Assembly: GCF_000583655.1 (NCBI RefSeq)
Contig: NZ_BAKI01000022.1
Location: 1-40,387 of the forward strand
DNA length: 40,387 nt
Source of the DNA: Lentilactobacillus farraginis DSM 18382 = JCM 14108
Lineage (GTDB): Bacteria; Bacillota; Bacilli; Lactobacillales; Lactobacillaceae
Direction: 5' to 3'
This document shows positions 27,903 to 36,052 of this stretch, piece by piece. The first letter of the stretch is position 1; each line of letters begins with the position of its first letter. A program made the position numbers and the translations under genes. The notes beneath the pieces were generated by a model, which made no database searches, had not been told where the DNA came from, and was given only the letters and a program-made list of their open reading frames with translations.

Positions 27903-27951
27903 AGTTACAAGTAATTTATTACTTATTACTTGTAACTTGTTACTTGTTACT
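27903..27951. repeat. 13-bp inverted repeat running into a 7-bp tandem repeat
   Basis: AGTTACAAGTAAT (27903-27915) pairs perfectly with ATTACTTGTAACT (27925-27937). The second arm continues as tandem ACTTGTA-ACTTGTT-ACTTGTT (27928-27948). It lies upstream of the hypothetical membrane protein gene. Confidence 0.7.
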
Positions 27952-28052
27952 CACCATTTTCCGAGACTTACTTGATTCTTGCATACATGTAAATCTGATA
28001 GCCAACCTTACTTGATCCAATGAAGAAAATTAACTATCCAAAAATCGCCCCA

Positions 28053-28066
28053 TGATAACGTTATCG
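28053..28066. promoter_or_regulatory. Palindromic operator, possible cre site
   Basis: TGATAACGTTATCG contains the perfect 12-bp palindrome GATAACGTTATC with a central CG, close to the CcpA cre consensus. It lies downstream of the aldo/keto reductase and about 190 bp upstream of the membrane protein gene, with no obvious promoter beside it. A GC-rich run with seven G follows at 28074. Confidence 0.35.
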
Positions 28067-28113
28067 GTTACCCGGGGGGGCGACAGTCAATCGACTTATT
28101 TTATGGTTGTGAA

Positions 28114-28971
28114 TTAATGGTGTGGATATTGATGCCCAATTTCATAGACCATTTCCGGTTCCTGACTGATCCGTGTGTTGCGATTTAAACCAGCTATCTG
28201 CTCCATTTCATCATCGCTTAACTCAAAATCATAGATATCGGCATTTTGCTGAATTCGTTGTGGGTGAACCGACTTGGGAATAAAGGTATCGCCCCGTTGC
28301 AGGTGCCAACGCAAAATAACCTGAGCTGCCGATTTATCGTGGGCTTCAGCAATTTTAACGATTACCGGATCATCAAAAATCCGTCCCCGGCCAAGCGGTG
28401 CCCATGCCTGCGTAACAATATGATTTTCCCGATCAAAATCGACCATCGCCTGTTGGGATAAGTACGGATGAACTTCTAATTGATTCACCACTGGCATTTC
28501 ATTAGCCTTGGTTGCCAAATACTGTAGATGAAGCATTCCGTAGTTACTGGTCCCAATTGACTTAACCAGCCCTTGTTCTTTCAAGCTTTCAAATGCCCGC
28601 CAAGTCTCAAAGAAATGGGTATGAATCGGCCAGTGAACCAGCAACATATCGACATAATCTAATTGAAGTTTTTTTAATGATTCTTCAAACGAACTCATAA
28701 CTTTATCGTAGCCCTGATTTTCCTCTGCAATCTTGGTTGTGATAAACAAATCGTCACGATTAACATTTAAATCCTTAACAGCTTTCCCGACTGCCGCTTC
28801 GTTTTTGTACATCTGAGCAGTATCAAATAACCGGTAGCCATCATGATATGCTGATTTTACCGAATTAATTACCTGGTTTTCATCCGTCATCCGATAAACG
28901 CCCAAACCTTGCACGGGCATTTCATTGCCATCTGCCAATTTAACTTTTGAACCGATATTTTGCTTAGTCAT
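28114..28971 (-). CDS. Aldo/keto reductase
   Basis: NADPH-dependent carbonyl reductase of 285 residues with a TIM-barrel fold. The catalytic tetrad is readable: Asp and Tyr in RLFDTAQMYKNE, Lys in ITTKIAE, and His in MLLVHWPIHTH. The C-terminal cofactor-binding FIPKSVHPQRIQQN is also present. It resembles YvgN/2,5-diketogluconate-reductase-like enzymes that reduce aldehydes and dicarbonyls. The start is the ATG at 28971, 6 nt after GGAGG. It follows the acetyltransferase gene by only 14 bp, so they are one operon. Confidence 0.92.
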   Translation of the reverse strand: MTKQNIGSKVKLADGNEMPVQGLGVYRMTDENQVINSVKSAYHDGYRLFDTAQMYKNEAAVGKAVKDLNVNRDDLFITTKIAEENQGYDKVMSSFEESLKKLQLDYVDMLLVHWPIHTHFFETWRAFESLKEQGLVKSIGTSNYGMLHLQYLATKANEMPVVNQLEVHPYLSQQAMVDFDRENHIVTQAWAPLGRGRIFDDPVIVKIAEAHDKSAAQVILRWHLQRGDTFIPKSVHPQRIQQNADIYDFELSDDEMEQIAGLNRNTRISQEPEMVYEIGHQYPHH

Positions 28972-28985
28972 CAAATTCCTCCGAT

Positions 28986-29546
28986 TTATTTTAACTTTTT
29001 AATGACGTGGGCGGGATTACCGCCAATCAAAACATTATCACCAAATGATTTTGTGACAACAGCGCCTGCCGCAATTATAACATTGTTCCCCAACGTCACA
29101 TTAGGTGTAATTACCACACTGCCACCGGCCCATAAATTATCGCCGATCGTTACCTTACCCGGGATCTCAATTCCCCGATTCCGTTCTTCAACATCAAATG
29201 CATGATCGACCGTATAAATTTGGCAGTTTGGGCCCAACAGACAATTATCACCGATCGTAATCGGTGCTACGTCGATAAATATACAACCGTAGTTTGCAAA
29301 AAAATTATCACCAACCGTGATACTGTAACCATAATCACACTGAAAGGGGGCCATTACATTAAAATTTTTACCGGTCTTTTTGAATACGTTGCTTAACAGC
29401 TTCATCGCTTCATCAGGTGTTTCTTTGGAAAGATCGTTAAATTCATTAACCCGCTTTCGGGTTTTCCAACGATCTTCTGATAGTTCCTTATCTGTGTTCA
29501 GATACTTCATTCCCGCAAGCATTTTTTGCTTTTCAGTCATTTCCAT
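28986..29546 (-). CDS. Sugar O-acetyltransferase (maltose/galactoside acetyltransferase family)
   Basis: Acetyl-CoA-dependent O-acetyltransferase of 186 residues, the usual length of the Maa/LacA family. An N-terminal Mac domain (EKQKMLAGMKYLNTDKEL) is followed by left-handed beta-helix hexapeptide repeats (ITIGDNCLLGPNC..., VTIGDNLWAGGSVVITPNVTLGNNVIIAAGAVV). The catalytic His lies in YTVDHAFD. Members acetylate sugars to prevent futile accumulation. The ATG at 29546 follows GGAGG by 9 nt. It is the first gene of an operon with the aldo/keto reductase. Confidence 0.9.
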   Translation of the reverse strand: MEMTEKQKMLAGMKYLNTDKELSEDRWKTRKRVNEFNDLSKETPDEAMKLLSNVFKKTGKNFNVMAPFQCDYGYSITVGDNFFANYGCIFIDVAPITIGDNCLLGPNCQIYTVDHAFDVEERNRGIEIPGKVTIGDNLWAGGSVVITPNVTLGNNVIIAAGAVVTKSFGDNVLIGGNPAHVIKKLK

Positions 29547-29616
29547 TAACTCGGGCCTCCGTCTTTATCGTTATTCTTCGTTAAATCTATTATAGCAAAT
29601 GCCGACAAGTTGAATT

Positions 29617-29938
29617 TTGAAAAATCCAAACCCAGGATTCCCCGCTTTGGCGCCTTATGCTCCGGGTGCTAACCGTTTTGCTTCGCACACTAGTTGAGGA
29701 CTGCTACGCTAACCATAAACCTGCATGTAAGGGATTCATTTCAAAAATCCAAGCCCGGGATTTCCGAAATGAACGCCTTACATTCCGGTTTATCCCAGGT
29801 TAGCTCCGCACACTGGTTGAGGACTGCTCCACAAAACAATGCCACTGCATATAAGGGATAAATCTTAAAAATCCAGATCCGGGATTTCCAAGATTCACGC
29901 CTTATATTCCGGGCATTACCCGTTTTGCTCCGCACACT
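29617..29938. repeat. Three tandem copies of a 123-124 bp repeat with covarying stems
   Basis: Three units recur with a period of 123-124 bp, marked by GCTTCGCACACT (29680) and GCTCCGCACACT (29803, 29927). The first unit is truncated on its left and the third on its right. The second and third can fold with nested helices: GTAAGG/CCTTAC (29727, 29776) versus ATAAGG/CCTTAT (29851, 29900); TTCATTTC/GAAATGAA versus AATCTT/AAGATT; and AATCC/GGATT in both. Bases differ between units but pairing is kept. No ORF is credible in the 29547-30034 gap. Confidence 0.85.
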
Positions 29939-29947
29939 TCATACCAA

Positions 29948-29988
29948 AATGAGGTTAAGACAACCGAATTGATTGCCTTAACCTCATT
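29948..29988. terminator. Terminator after araA
   Basis: AATGAGGTTAAG (29948-29959) pairs perfectly with CTTAACCTCATT (29977-29988). T-rich sequence is present on both sides. It lies about 46 bp past the araA stop. Confidence 0.8.
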
Positions 29989-30034
29989 CATTTTTAGTGG
30001 TTTGCAGATTTAAAAACTAAAACTGCTTCGCTCA

Positions 30035-31459
30035 CTACTTAATATCATCAAATGGGAGATCAAACATTGTTGCAAGGTCTGCGATTTGTTGTTCACTAGC
30101 AGCAAATGTCAAAACAGTATGGTGTCCGCCACCATCGTGAATCCATTGGGTAGCACCGGCTTTTAAGCCGACCTTTGGTGTCCACATTTGTTTTGCAACA
30201 GGCAGATGTGGTGTTGGCTTTGGTGCCTTATGACCTTCAACAGCGTAACCAATCATGCGATACTCGTTGCCAAAGTCTGAAATGGTAACATCAAATGCGT
30301 CACCCTCACGGCCAGTAAATACCAGACGGGCAGGATCAGCTTTACCACCAATGTCCAATGGATGAACTTCAACCCGTGGCTTGTCACTGGCAATGCCAGG
30401 ATCAACTTCAAGCATGTGTGAACCAAGAATGGCTTCTTTGCCCTTTTGCAATTCAAGGGTGTAGTCTTCCATGAATGCAGTTGCTTGGTTATGGGTCAAG
30501 ATCTTCATCAAACGATCCAAAGCAGCTGTCTTCCAGTCACCTTCAGCACCGAAACCATAACCTTCATCCATCAACAACTGAGCTGCCAGGCCAGGTAATT
30601 GTTCCAAACCATAAAGGTCTTCAAAGTTAGTTGTAAATGCAGAGTAGTTATTCTTATCCAAGAAGTTCTTGATACCGAAGTACTCACGAATTTGATAACG
30701 AACTGAATGTTCATACTTATCTTTATCGTTATCACCTTGGACAAATTCATATTTGTCTTGTAATTCTTTGTATTTAGCATCAATGTCGCTTTCAGGAACG
30801 GCATTAACTGCTTCTACCAAGTCACCCAAAGCATAGTAGTCAACGGTCCAGCCAAATTGAATTTGAGCTTCAACTTTGTCACCTTCAGTAACAGCAACAT
30901 TTCTCATGTTGTCACCAAAACGGGCAACCTTGATCTTGAAGCTTTCGTTGTAAGCAACTGCAACGTCTTCCCAATCAGCGATTTCCTGTTGAACTTCTTC
31001 ATCACCCCACCAGCCGTAAACAATCTTGTTGTTCTTACGAAGGCGAGCATTGATAAAGCCGTATTCACGGTCACCATGGGCACTTTGGTTCAAATTCATG
31101 TAATCAAAATCAATTGTGTCATATGGAATGTGGTTCAAATATTGGGTAGCTAAATGAAGCAATGGCTTCTGAAGTAATTTAGTCCCTCTAATCCAGTTCT
31201 TGGCAGGTGAAAATGTGTGCATCCAAGTGATCACACCGGCAACGTTATCGTTGTAGTTGGCATCCTTCATCAATTGTGTGATGCTGTCGGCAGTGGTTGC
31301 AACCAACTTGAACTTGACTGGGTAAGGAAGCTTGTTGGTAGCGTTCAGCTTATCAACGATATCACGGGCATCCTTCTCAACTGATTTCAATTGTTCTTCA
31401 CCATAAAGATGCTGACTACCGGTAACAAACCAAAATTCATAATCAGGAACTTGTAACAT
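30035..31459 (-). CDS. araA: L-arabinose isomerase
   Basis: Converts L-arabinose to L-ribulose, the first intracellular step of arabinose use; also able to act on galactose in this family. At 474 residues the length matches lactobacillar AraA. Recognisable segments are [16 protein letters not shown] at the N-terminus, the metal-binding Glu in [15 protein letters not shown] (about residues 300-314), [17 protein letters not shown] (His/Glu) and the C-terminal GGHHTVLT. The start is the ATG at 31459 after AGAGGAGAG; in-frame sequence upstream lacks a ribosome site. It is transcribed after the pentose porter, from the AraR/cre-controlled promoter at 33012. No araB or araD follows. Confidence 0.97.
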   Translation of the reverse strand: MLQVPDYEFWFVTGSQHLYGEEQLKSVEKDARDIVDKLNATNKLPYPVKFKLVATTADSITQLMKDANYNDNVAGVITWMHTFSPAKNWIRGTKLLQKPLLHLATQYLNHIPYDTIDFDYMNLNQSAHGDREYGFINARLRKNNKIVYGWWGDEEVQQEIADWEDVAVAYNESFKIKVARFGDNMRNVAVTEGDKVEAQIQFGWTVDYYALGDLVEAVNAVPESDIDAKYKELQDKYEFVQGDNDKDKYEHSVRYQIREYFGIKNFLDKNNYSAFTTNFEDLYGLEQLPGLAAQLLMDEGYGFGAEGDWKTAALDRLMKILTHNQATAFMEDYTLELQKGKEAILGSHMLEVDPGIASDKPRVEVHPLDIGGKADPARLVFTGREGDAFDVTISDFGNEYRMIGYAVEGHKAPKPTPHLPVAKQMWTPKVGLKAGATQWIHDGGGHHTVLTFAASEQQIADLATMFDLPFDDIK

Positions 31460-31538
31460 AGTATTTTCTCTCCTCTTTGATAAAATATAATGAAACATTT
31501 TTATTAATATTTGAGATCAAAATCTCAAACATTGATAA

Positions 31539-32911
31539 CTATTTAATAGTTGAAGTATCGGATTCCTTGATACCAGCACGTTTGTGAAGGTCAAGTTCGA
31601 TCTCTTCAAGTGACTTACCACGGGTTTCAATGAATTTAGCGTGTACGAAGAAGATAGCGATACCACAGACAACTGCGTAGAATAGAAAGGCGTTATCAAG
31701 GCCCCATGCACTAAGCATCATTGGGAAGGTTAATGAAACAACCATATCAGCCAACCAGTTGGTTGCTGAGCAAAGTGACGTTCCCAAACCACGAATGTTA
31801 AGTGGGAAGACTTCACCAATCAGAACCCAAGTAATTGGTGCCCAAGTACATGCATAAAAGGCAATGTAAACCGTCAACGCAATCGCACTAACCATTGCGG
31901 CAGCTTGCGATCCGTTATCAAATTTCAAAATGGTGTACATGACAATTAATGAAAGCCCCATGCCACTGGCACCGAAAATCAACATCTTCTTACGGTCAAC
32001 TCTATCCATCAATAACATAGCGACAACCGTGACAACCACATTAATCACACCAATTCCGATGTGGGCAAGCAAGGCAGCAATGACTCCCCAACCAACATCA
32101 GTAAAGATTGTTGGCGCATAGAAGATAACACTGTTTGAACCGATAACCTGCTGGAAGACTGCGGCGCCAAGTCCGGTAATCAAAGCTGGCCGAACAGCTT
32201 TTCCAAACAATTCTTTCCAGCCACCGGTTTTTTGCTTGGCTGTTTCTTCAATTTCAGTCATCGCTTTGTTAACAGCGTTGACATCACCCTTGTTTGTGTT
32301 CATCAAAACCGCATGGGCTTCTTCTTTCTTACCAATTTTAACAAGGAATCGTGGACTTTCCGGCAGGAACAAAGCACCGACATACAGGATAGCTGCCGGT
32401 AAAGCAGCAAATCCTAACATCCAACGCCAGCCGGTATACATATGAGCAAACGTGTAGTTCAAGATGTAAGCTAATAAAATACCAATCATGATCATCAACT
32501 GGAACATTGTTGCAACCGCACCGTGCATGCTCTTTGGTGCAAGTTCATGCAGGTAAGCAGGAATCAAGCTGAGGTAATCCCAACACCAACTCCCAAAACA
32601 ATTCGAGTAATCAACAATACCCAGAAATCCGGTGCAAATCCGGATGTGATGGCACCAACGAAGAAGATAATTGACGCCCAAACAAGTAATTTACGACGAC
32701 CATACGTATCCAAAAACTTACTGGTTGCCAAGGCACCGATAATGGCACCAATTAAAACTGAACTAACAACCATTCCTTGTTGCCATGGTCCTAGGTGGAG
32801 TTGCTTTTCAATAAACAGAATCGCACCTGAAATCGATGCAATATCGTAACCAAAAAGCAATCCGCCCAAGGCGCCGAAACTATATATGAATCCATTGGAA
32901 ACTTTTTTCAA
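31539..32911 (-). pseudogene. MFS sugar porter, probable L-arabinose:H+ symporter, one frameshift as read
   Basis: Twelve-helix sugar porter. Hallmarks are GYDIASISGAILF near the start, DTYGRRK after helix 2, PESPRFLVK before the central loop, VIGSNSVIFYAPTIF in helix 7 and FIETRGKSLEEIE at the C-terminus. The frame is lost near 32570; one extra base joins GVGITSA to LIPAYLHELAPKSMHG. The restored gene is 1374 nt, 457 residues, normal for AraE/XylE-like porters. The TTG at 32911 (GGGGTG 6 nt upstream) is the likely start. Position before araA behind an AraR-like operator points to arabinose as substrate, though xylose or galactose are possible. Confidence 0.9.
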
Positions 32912-32979
32912 AACAAGCACCCCATTCGACTTTTTAAATAAGATTAATAAAACAATTGCAAAAACTTAATGCGCGCACT

Positions 32980-32993
32980 TGTAAACGGTTTCT
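32980..32993 (-). promoter_or_regulatory. cre site (CcpA) of the porter-araA operon
   Basis: TGTAAACGGTTTCT matches the cre consensus closely. It lies 18 bp downstream of the -10, where CcpA would block elongation. It also overlaps one arm of a 9-bp inverted repeat, CACTTGTAA (32977-32985) / TTACAAGTG (33002-33010). Confidence 0.7.
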
Positions 32994-33011
32994 GACATCG
33001 CTTACAAGTGA

Positions 33012-33040
33012 AGTATAAAATATTTATCCGCATAAATCAA
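33012..33040 (-). promoter_or_regulatory. Promoter of the porter-araA operon with an AraR-like operator in its spacer
   Basis: Minus strand TTGATT (33035-33040), 17-nt spacer, TATACT (33012-33017). Within it, ATTTATGCGGATAAAT (33022-33037) is a near-palindrome matching 12 of 16 positions of the Bacillus AraR operator as I remember it. It shares CGGATAAAT with the second operator at 34601. Confidence 0.65.
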
Positions 33041-33084
33041 CACATATTTTATTTATTAGCATAAAATTTTTTTGCAAAAAAAGT

Positions 33085-33124
33085 CGAAAAGGAGCTTAAC
33101 ACTAGGAGCATCACCACCTTTTCG
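33085..33124 (-). terminator. Terminator of araR
   Basis: CGAAAAGG (33085-33092) pairs perfectly with CCTTTTCG (33117-33124). On the minus strand ACTTTTTTTGC follows. It separates araR from the porter promoter. Confidence 0.8.
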
Positions 33125-33146
33125 CTATTTTAGATTTCAAAAAACA

Positions 33147-34246
33147 TTAACGGGTCTTAGTTGTATTAACTGCTTTTGTAGAATCTCGAATCACTAATTC
33201 GGCATCAAAGACTTTAGATTCGCGGTCTTTTTTATTAATCATATCAATTAACATTTCTGCCGCTGTTTCTCCTAAATGCCGCTTGGGATGAATCATCGTT
33301 GTAATTCCTGGATTAATATACTTCGAAATTTCATAATCATCGAAACCGGCAACCGAAATATCATTTGGAATATCAAAACCTTCTTTGCCCAACATGCCAA
33401 TAACTTCCATTGCTAATTGGTCGTTATAGCAGACAATGGCTGTCGGCTGTGCATTATCCGGTACTTCTACCCGGTTCTTGATTTTTCGCAGAACATCGTT
33501 AATATTATCAGACGATCGATACATCATAATGTCACCGGATGACGCAACGTGTGGGTGAGTCTGATAAGACCGGATGAAACCATTCATTCGATTAACCCCT
33601 TGCATATCGTCAACCTGAAACACACCTAATACCCGTTCATGGCCATGATCCAAAAGATAATCCATTAATTTCTTTTCACTAGCCGTATCAGCGACTTCAA
33701 CATGTGGGAAGTCCAGCTCCGGGTAATGCGCGTTAATGAAGACAGCTGGCTTACCAGACTGAATAATCATCTGGTAGACATCCAAATTAGGATTTTCCAA
33801 CGTACTTCTAGTTGGCTCGATAATAAATCCTAAAACATCATTATCCAACATATTAAGTAAATTGTGTCGTTCATTCTTGTGCTCATCATGTGTATTCCCT
33901 AATAATAATGAGTAGCCGGCATCAGAAATAACCTGATCAATGCCACTGATAATATTGGGAAAAATATATCTGCGATATGCGTCGTAATGACCCCGATACT
34001 TTGATTCGACCGTTCTGAACGAACTTTATTGTTAATCCAGTCATTAACGTACATCCCACCGCCCTGAACGCGATAGATATATCCCTCATGTTCAAGGTCG
34101 CCTACCGCTCGTCGAATCGTATATCTACTTACAGAATAAATTGCCATTAATTCAGATTCGGTGGGGATTTTTTCATTAATCTTGTACTTACCGTTAATAA
34201 TATGGTGCTTAATATTTTTTTTAACCATTACATACTTGGTTTCCAT
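33147..34246 (-). pseudogene. araR: AraR-type arabinose repressor (GntR HTH + LacI-like effector domain), one frameshift as read
   Basis: Arabinose-responsive repressor. The N-terminal winged HTH is of GntR type (KIPTESELMAIYSVSRYTIRRAVGDLEHEGYIYRVQGGGMYV, about residues 27-68). A LacI/PBP-like domain then binds the sugar (SVAGFDDYEISKYI...TTMIHPKRHLGETAAEMLI). This mix defines AraR. The frame is lost near 33957, at a run of C; one extra base gives FFPNIISGIDQVISDAGYSLLLGN. The restored gene is 1101 nt, 366 residues, the normal AraR size. The start is the ATG at 34246 after GTGGGGGGAT. It is probably cotranscribed with the small membrane protein upstream from the AraR-controlled promoter at 34594, so autoregulated. 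Confidence 0.9.
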
Positions 34247-34343
34247 TGCTATATCCCCCCACTCGATTAAATAGAGCTTTAAAAGAGCCTTGGCCGCACG
34301 CTCTGATCGAAGCATTCTTCAAATTATTAAAATTATCAAGAGG

Positions 34344-34526
34344 CTATGATGCACTGGCGGCCATCATTAACACAACCGTTACAGTCAGCGTTGCCAACGT
34401 CCAAAGACCGTAATGATGGTTATGCTTTGGCTTTTCCTTGCGGGCAAAATCAAATCCCCACAAAAAGATCAGTACAATTAAACTTAAGTCTGAAATGCCG
34501 GATAAAACGTACAGTATGTTTTGCAT
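34344..34526 (-). CDS. Small two-helix membrane protein
   Basis: A 60-residue protein with two hydrophobic helices (about residues 4-24 and 40-58) separated by a basic, His-rich loop (FARKEKPKHNHHYG). The ATG at 34526 has GAGAGGG 8 nt upstream, so it is probably translated. It is the first gene after the AraR-controlled minus-strand promoter and precedes araR by about 97 bp. I recognise no family. Position implies expression together with arabinose use; a role in transporter modulation or membrane sensing is only a guess. Confidence 0.6.
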   Translation of the reverse strand: MQNILYVLSGISDLSLIVLIFLWGFDFARKEKPKHNHHYGLWTLATLTVTVVLMMAASAS

Positions 34527-34593
34527 AATAAACCCTCTCACTTTTTCCCTTAGAATATCCCTACCAATAAAATATCATATTTCTAAGAGAAAT

Positions 34594-34622
34594 AACATAG
34601 AATTGTACGGATAAATGTTAAA
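34594..34622 (-). promoter_or_regulatory. Promoter of the araR operon with AraR-like operator
   Basis: Minus strand TTTAAC (34617-34622), 17-nt spacer, TATGTT (34594-34599). The spacer carries AATTGTACGGATAAAT (34601-34616, plus strand), 13 of 16 positions equal to the Bacillus AraR operator. The same placement is seen at the porter promoter. Confidence 0.6.
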
Positions 34623-34629
34623 AATCGGC

Positions 34630-34659
34630 TTGCACCTCCGTACAAAAAAATATTATAAT
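34630..34659 (+). promoter_or_regulatory. Promoter of the mutarotase gene
   Basis: TTGCAC (34630-34635), 18-nt spacer, TATAAT (34654-34659). A half-site CGTACAAA in the spacer resembles an AraR half operator, and the full operator lies 14 bp upstream of the -35. Confidence 0.65.
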
Positions 34660-34664
34660 ACATA

Positions 34665-34678
34665 TAAAAGCGGTTTCA
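34665..34678 (+). promoter_or_regulatory. cre-like site at the mutarotase promoter
   Basis: TAAAAGCGGTTTCA differs from the cre consensus at one position. It covers the expected transcription start just after the -10, which suits catabolite repression. Confidence 0.6.
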
Positions 34679-34716
34679 AAGCTTAAATTTATTTTTTTAA
34701 GGAGCGATTCACGATA

Positions 34717-35733
34717 ATGCAAGCAAAAAAAGAATTATTTGATACGTATAATAATCAAGATATTCAAAAATTTACATTAACCAATGACAATGGCGTATCG
34801 ATTGCTGTCATTTCGCTGGGGGCAACCTGGCAGGCTTTTAACTTTCCGGATAAGACCGGTAAATCAGCCAACGTTTTATTAAGTCAGGCTTCCAGTAAAG
34901 AAATTATGGCCAATCAATATTTCTGCCAGGCAATTGGCCGAACTGCCGGTCGAATCACCAATGGGACATTCTCCATTAAAGGACATGAATACCATGTTGC
35001 CCAAAACGAAGGTACCACCACGCTTCATGGTGGTCCTCACGGTTTCAATACCCAGGTTTGGAACGGCGCAATTGAAGATAACCAAATTGTTTTGGAAAAA
35101 CACATTACTTCATCAGACGATTCGTTCCCGGGAAATATCGACGTTAAGATCACTTGGACCTTGGATGACGATAATACTGCCACTGTTACTTATAGCGCTA
35201 AAAGTGATGCCGATACGTTGTTTAATCCGACCCAACACGCTTACTTTAATTTAGGAGACACCGATAACGTTTACGATCATTCGCTGACAATTAATGCTGA
35301 TAAATATTTGGCATTAAACAAAGATAAAACACCTTCCGGCAAGATGGTCAGTGTTGCCGGATCGGCTTATGATTTTCGTGCCGGCCAAAACATCAAGCAC
35401 GGAATTGACGACATGAAAGCCAGTGTCGGTCACACTTATGATGAAGTTTATGTCATTAACGACCATTCCGCTGACGCACCGATTGCAACCCTGGCCGATC
35501 CGACATCAGGCCGCAAAGTTTCAATCTTCTCAAAACGAAATGCGTTGGTTGTCTTTACGCCGGATGATCTGAATGGCATTAACTTTGAACGGGGCGCCGG
35601 TGTCGCTCACATGGGCATTGCCTTGGAAGCCCAAACTTTACCAGACACGCCTAATCACGAAGGCTTTGGTAATATTTTATTACCGGCAGGCGAAGAAAAG
35701 CACTACAGTATCAGCTATAAAGCTGAGTTTTAA
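34717..35733 (+). CDS. galM: Aldose 1-epimerase (mutarotase)
   Basis: Interconverts alpha and beta anomers of aldoses in the cytoplasm; 338 residues, normal for GalM. The substrate-binding RTAGRITNG (about residues 75-83) and catalytic His in NPTQHAYFNLGD are present, with the catalytic Glu in ALEAQTLPDTPNH near residue 305. The ATG at 34717 follows AAGGAG. It is divergent from the araR operon with AraR- and cre-like sites between them, so the natural role here is probably feeding the correct arabinose anomer to AraA. It ends at a strong terminator and is monocistronic. Confidence 0.93.
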   Translation: MQAKKELFDTYNNQDIQKFTLTNDNGVSIAVISLGATWQAFNFPDKTGKSANVLLSQASSKEIMANQYFCQAIGRTAGRITNGTFSIKGHEYHVAQNEGTTTLHGGPHGFNTQVWNGAIEDNQIVLEKHITSSDDSFPGNIDVKITWTLDDDNTATVTYSAKSDADTLFNPTQHAYFNLGDTDNVYDHSLTINADKYLALNKDKTPSGKMVSVAGSAYDFRAGQNIKHGIDDMKASVGHTYDEVYVINDHSADAPIATLADPTSGRKVSIFSKRNALVVFTPDDLNGINFERGAGVAHMGIALEAQTLPDTPNHEGFGNILLPAGEEKHYSISYKAEF

Positions 35734-35805
35734 TCCCTCCTGAACAAAAAATATTCCTATTTTCGCTTTGATAAAGGTGAAAATAACCCGACTTTTAAAC
35801 TAATC

Positions 35806-35847
35806 AAACGAATCGTCCTTGCGGCTTGGGCAGCAAACGATTCGTTT
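35806..35847 (+). terminator. Terminator after the mutarotase gene
   Basis: AAACGAATCGT (35806-35816) pairs perfectly with ACGATTCGTTT (35837-35847), continuing into a T run. The rest of the 35734-36052 gap holds the ABC-transporter promoter described next and no gene. Confidence 0.9.
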
Positions 35848-35982
35848 TTTATTCTCTAAAATCCATTTCTAAATCACAATCTTTACCGTACTAACCTTCA
35901 AATCTTTTTTGGCCGCAAAATACCATCATGCAAATACTTTTTCAGCAAACCATGGCCGTTGTTTAAAATAAATCGGCCTCGC

Positions 35983-36011
35983 TTGTGAAATCGGTTTCAT
36001 CACCTTATAAT
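35983..36011 (+). promoter_or_regulatory. Promoter of the amino-acid ABC genes with a cre site in the spacer
   Basis: TTGTGA (35983-35988), 17-nt spacer, TATAAT (36006-36011). TGAAATCGGTTTCA (35986-35999) is a full cre match lying across the -35 and spacer, so CcpA would block RNA polymerase binding. Confidence 0.75.
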
Positions 36012-36052
36012 TAAATTACATTATCTAATTTTTAGTCTGGGAGGAATTAAAT

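Noticed and set aside
28071..28090. Run of seven G near 28074 as a G-quadruplex
   Set aside because: A single G run cannot form a quadruplex, and no further G runs are spaced suitably.
29741..29935. 64-codon minus-strand ORF across the tandem repeats
   Set aside because: It has no ribosome site, and the units differ by base changes that preserve pairing rather than codons.
29617..29938. CRISPR array
   Set aside because: Only three degenerate units of 124 bp, no short constant repeats with unique spacers and no cas genes in the window.
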